Positions 6,612 through 6,845 of a stretch of 6,845 nucleotides of DNA are shown here, piece after piece (the first letter of the stretch is position 1; every line of letters starts with the position of its first letter). The DNA is from Acidobacteriaceae bacterium. Its GTDB lineage: Bacteria > Acidobacteriota > Terriglobia > Terriglobales > Acidobacteriaceae. The notes below the pieces were generated by a model. That model made no database searches. It was not told the origin of the DNA and saw only the letters and a list, made by a program, of their open reading frames with translations. Made by a program: the position numbers and the translations under genes. Location: contig JASHTU010000636.1 of the NCBI GenBank assembly GCA_030040395.1, forward strand, positions 1 to 6,845, given 5' to 3'.

Positions 6612-6770
6612 GATAGCTATACTCCCCAGTGACTGCTGTCACCGATAGCCCTGCTCCCCGGCGCGTACAAGAAAGGTAGATGTCGGGCGGCTCCCTAGAG
6701 CCTGTTATTAACTTTGCGCCCGTAAATCCAATGGAATCAGCATGGAATTTTTGAAGGTACAACAAGACAA

Positions 6771-6845
6771 ATGGAAATCGTAGGCGCAGCCGGAACCGAG
6801 CATCCCCAGAATCCGCGTTTTGCTGGGATTTTCGGCATTTTGCTC
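6771..6845 (+). CDS. Possible start of an open frame cut by the window end
   Basis: From the ATG at 6771 there are 25 open codons to the window edge (MEIVGAAGTEHPQNPRFAG...). The frame is open back to a TAA at 6723. The nearest purine-rich sequence, GAAGG at 6752-6756, is 14 bases upstream, too far for a good ribosome binding site. I do not recognise the peptide. It may be a real gene start, a remnant, or chance. Confidence 0.2.
   Translation, partial: MEIVGAAGTEHPQNPRFAGIFGILL

Larger units (their letters stand above)
6516..6845. other. Mostly non-coding right end with composition shift; possible mobile-element boundary
   Basis: No complete gene is visible in these 330 bases. The first 180 contain several short palindromes. 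From about 6696 composition changes: line 6721-6780 is about 37% G+C by hand count, against about 55% in the line before it. The shift follows a CTAG at 6695-6698 and the sequence AGCCTGTTATTAAC. CTAG is a common target for some IS5-group elements and the following bases look like a possible element end, but no transposase or matching inverted end is inside the window, so this stays a suggestion. Confidence 0.3.

Noticed and set aside
1..6845. CRISPR array or tandem repeats
   Set aside because: No regularly spaced direct repeats were seen anywhere in the window on reading both strands.

Overview
The window reads as a piece of a moderately GC-rich bacterial chromosome, most likely an Acidobacteriota (Terriglobia-like) genome. 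That placement is an inference. It rests on the family types present (a LolA-like exported protein and a small 'LHRKEG' protein of kinds I associate with that phylum) and on base composition; there is no rRNA or marker gene to confirm it.

Layout, left to right. (1) 1-682, minus strand: the N-terminal 227 codons of an N6-adenine DNA methyltransferase, running off the left edge and clearly lower in G+C than the rest. (2) 794-1939, minus: carA, the glutamine-amidotransferase subunit of carbamoyl-phosphate synthetase, complete with its catalytic triad; carB is not adjacent. (3) 1940-2178: a divergent intergenic region with a candidate extended -10 for carA and a strong GC-rich hairpin. (4) 2179-2475, plus: a 98-residue conserved-looking soluble protein of unknown function. 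(5) 2504-3232, minus: a TSUP (TauE/SafE-type) membrane transporter, 48 bp downstream of (6) hypF, 3281-5671, minus, which is complete in all four domains (acylphosphatase, two zinc fingers, YrdC-like, Kae1-like). (7) 5802-6515, plus: a secreted, LolA-like 'outer membrane lipoprotein-sorting' type protein divergent from hypF. (8) 6516-6845: mostly non-coding DNA with several inverted repeats (one resembling a BlaI/MecI/CopY operator), then an abrupt AT-rich stretch and a short open frame cut by the window end.

How the genes may work together: CarA helps make carbamoyl phosphate, which is the substrate HypF uses to build the CN ligands of [NiFe] hydrogenase. Their closeness is therefore metabolically sensible, although they are separate transcription units here and hypCDE are not in view. 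HypF and the TSUP transporter are probably co-transcribed. I found no complete novel multi-gene system. The parts most worth following beyond the edges are the methyltransferase on the left (possible restriction-modification or defence locus) and the compositionally odd right end.
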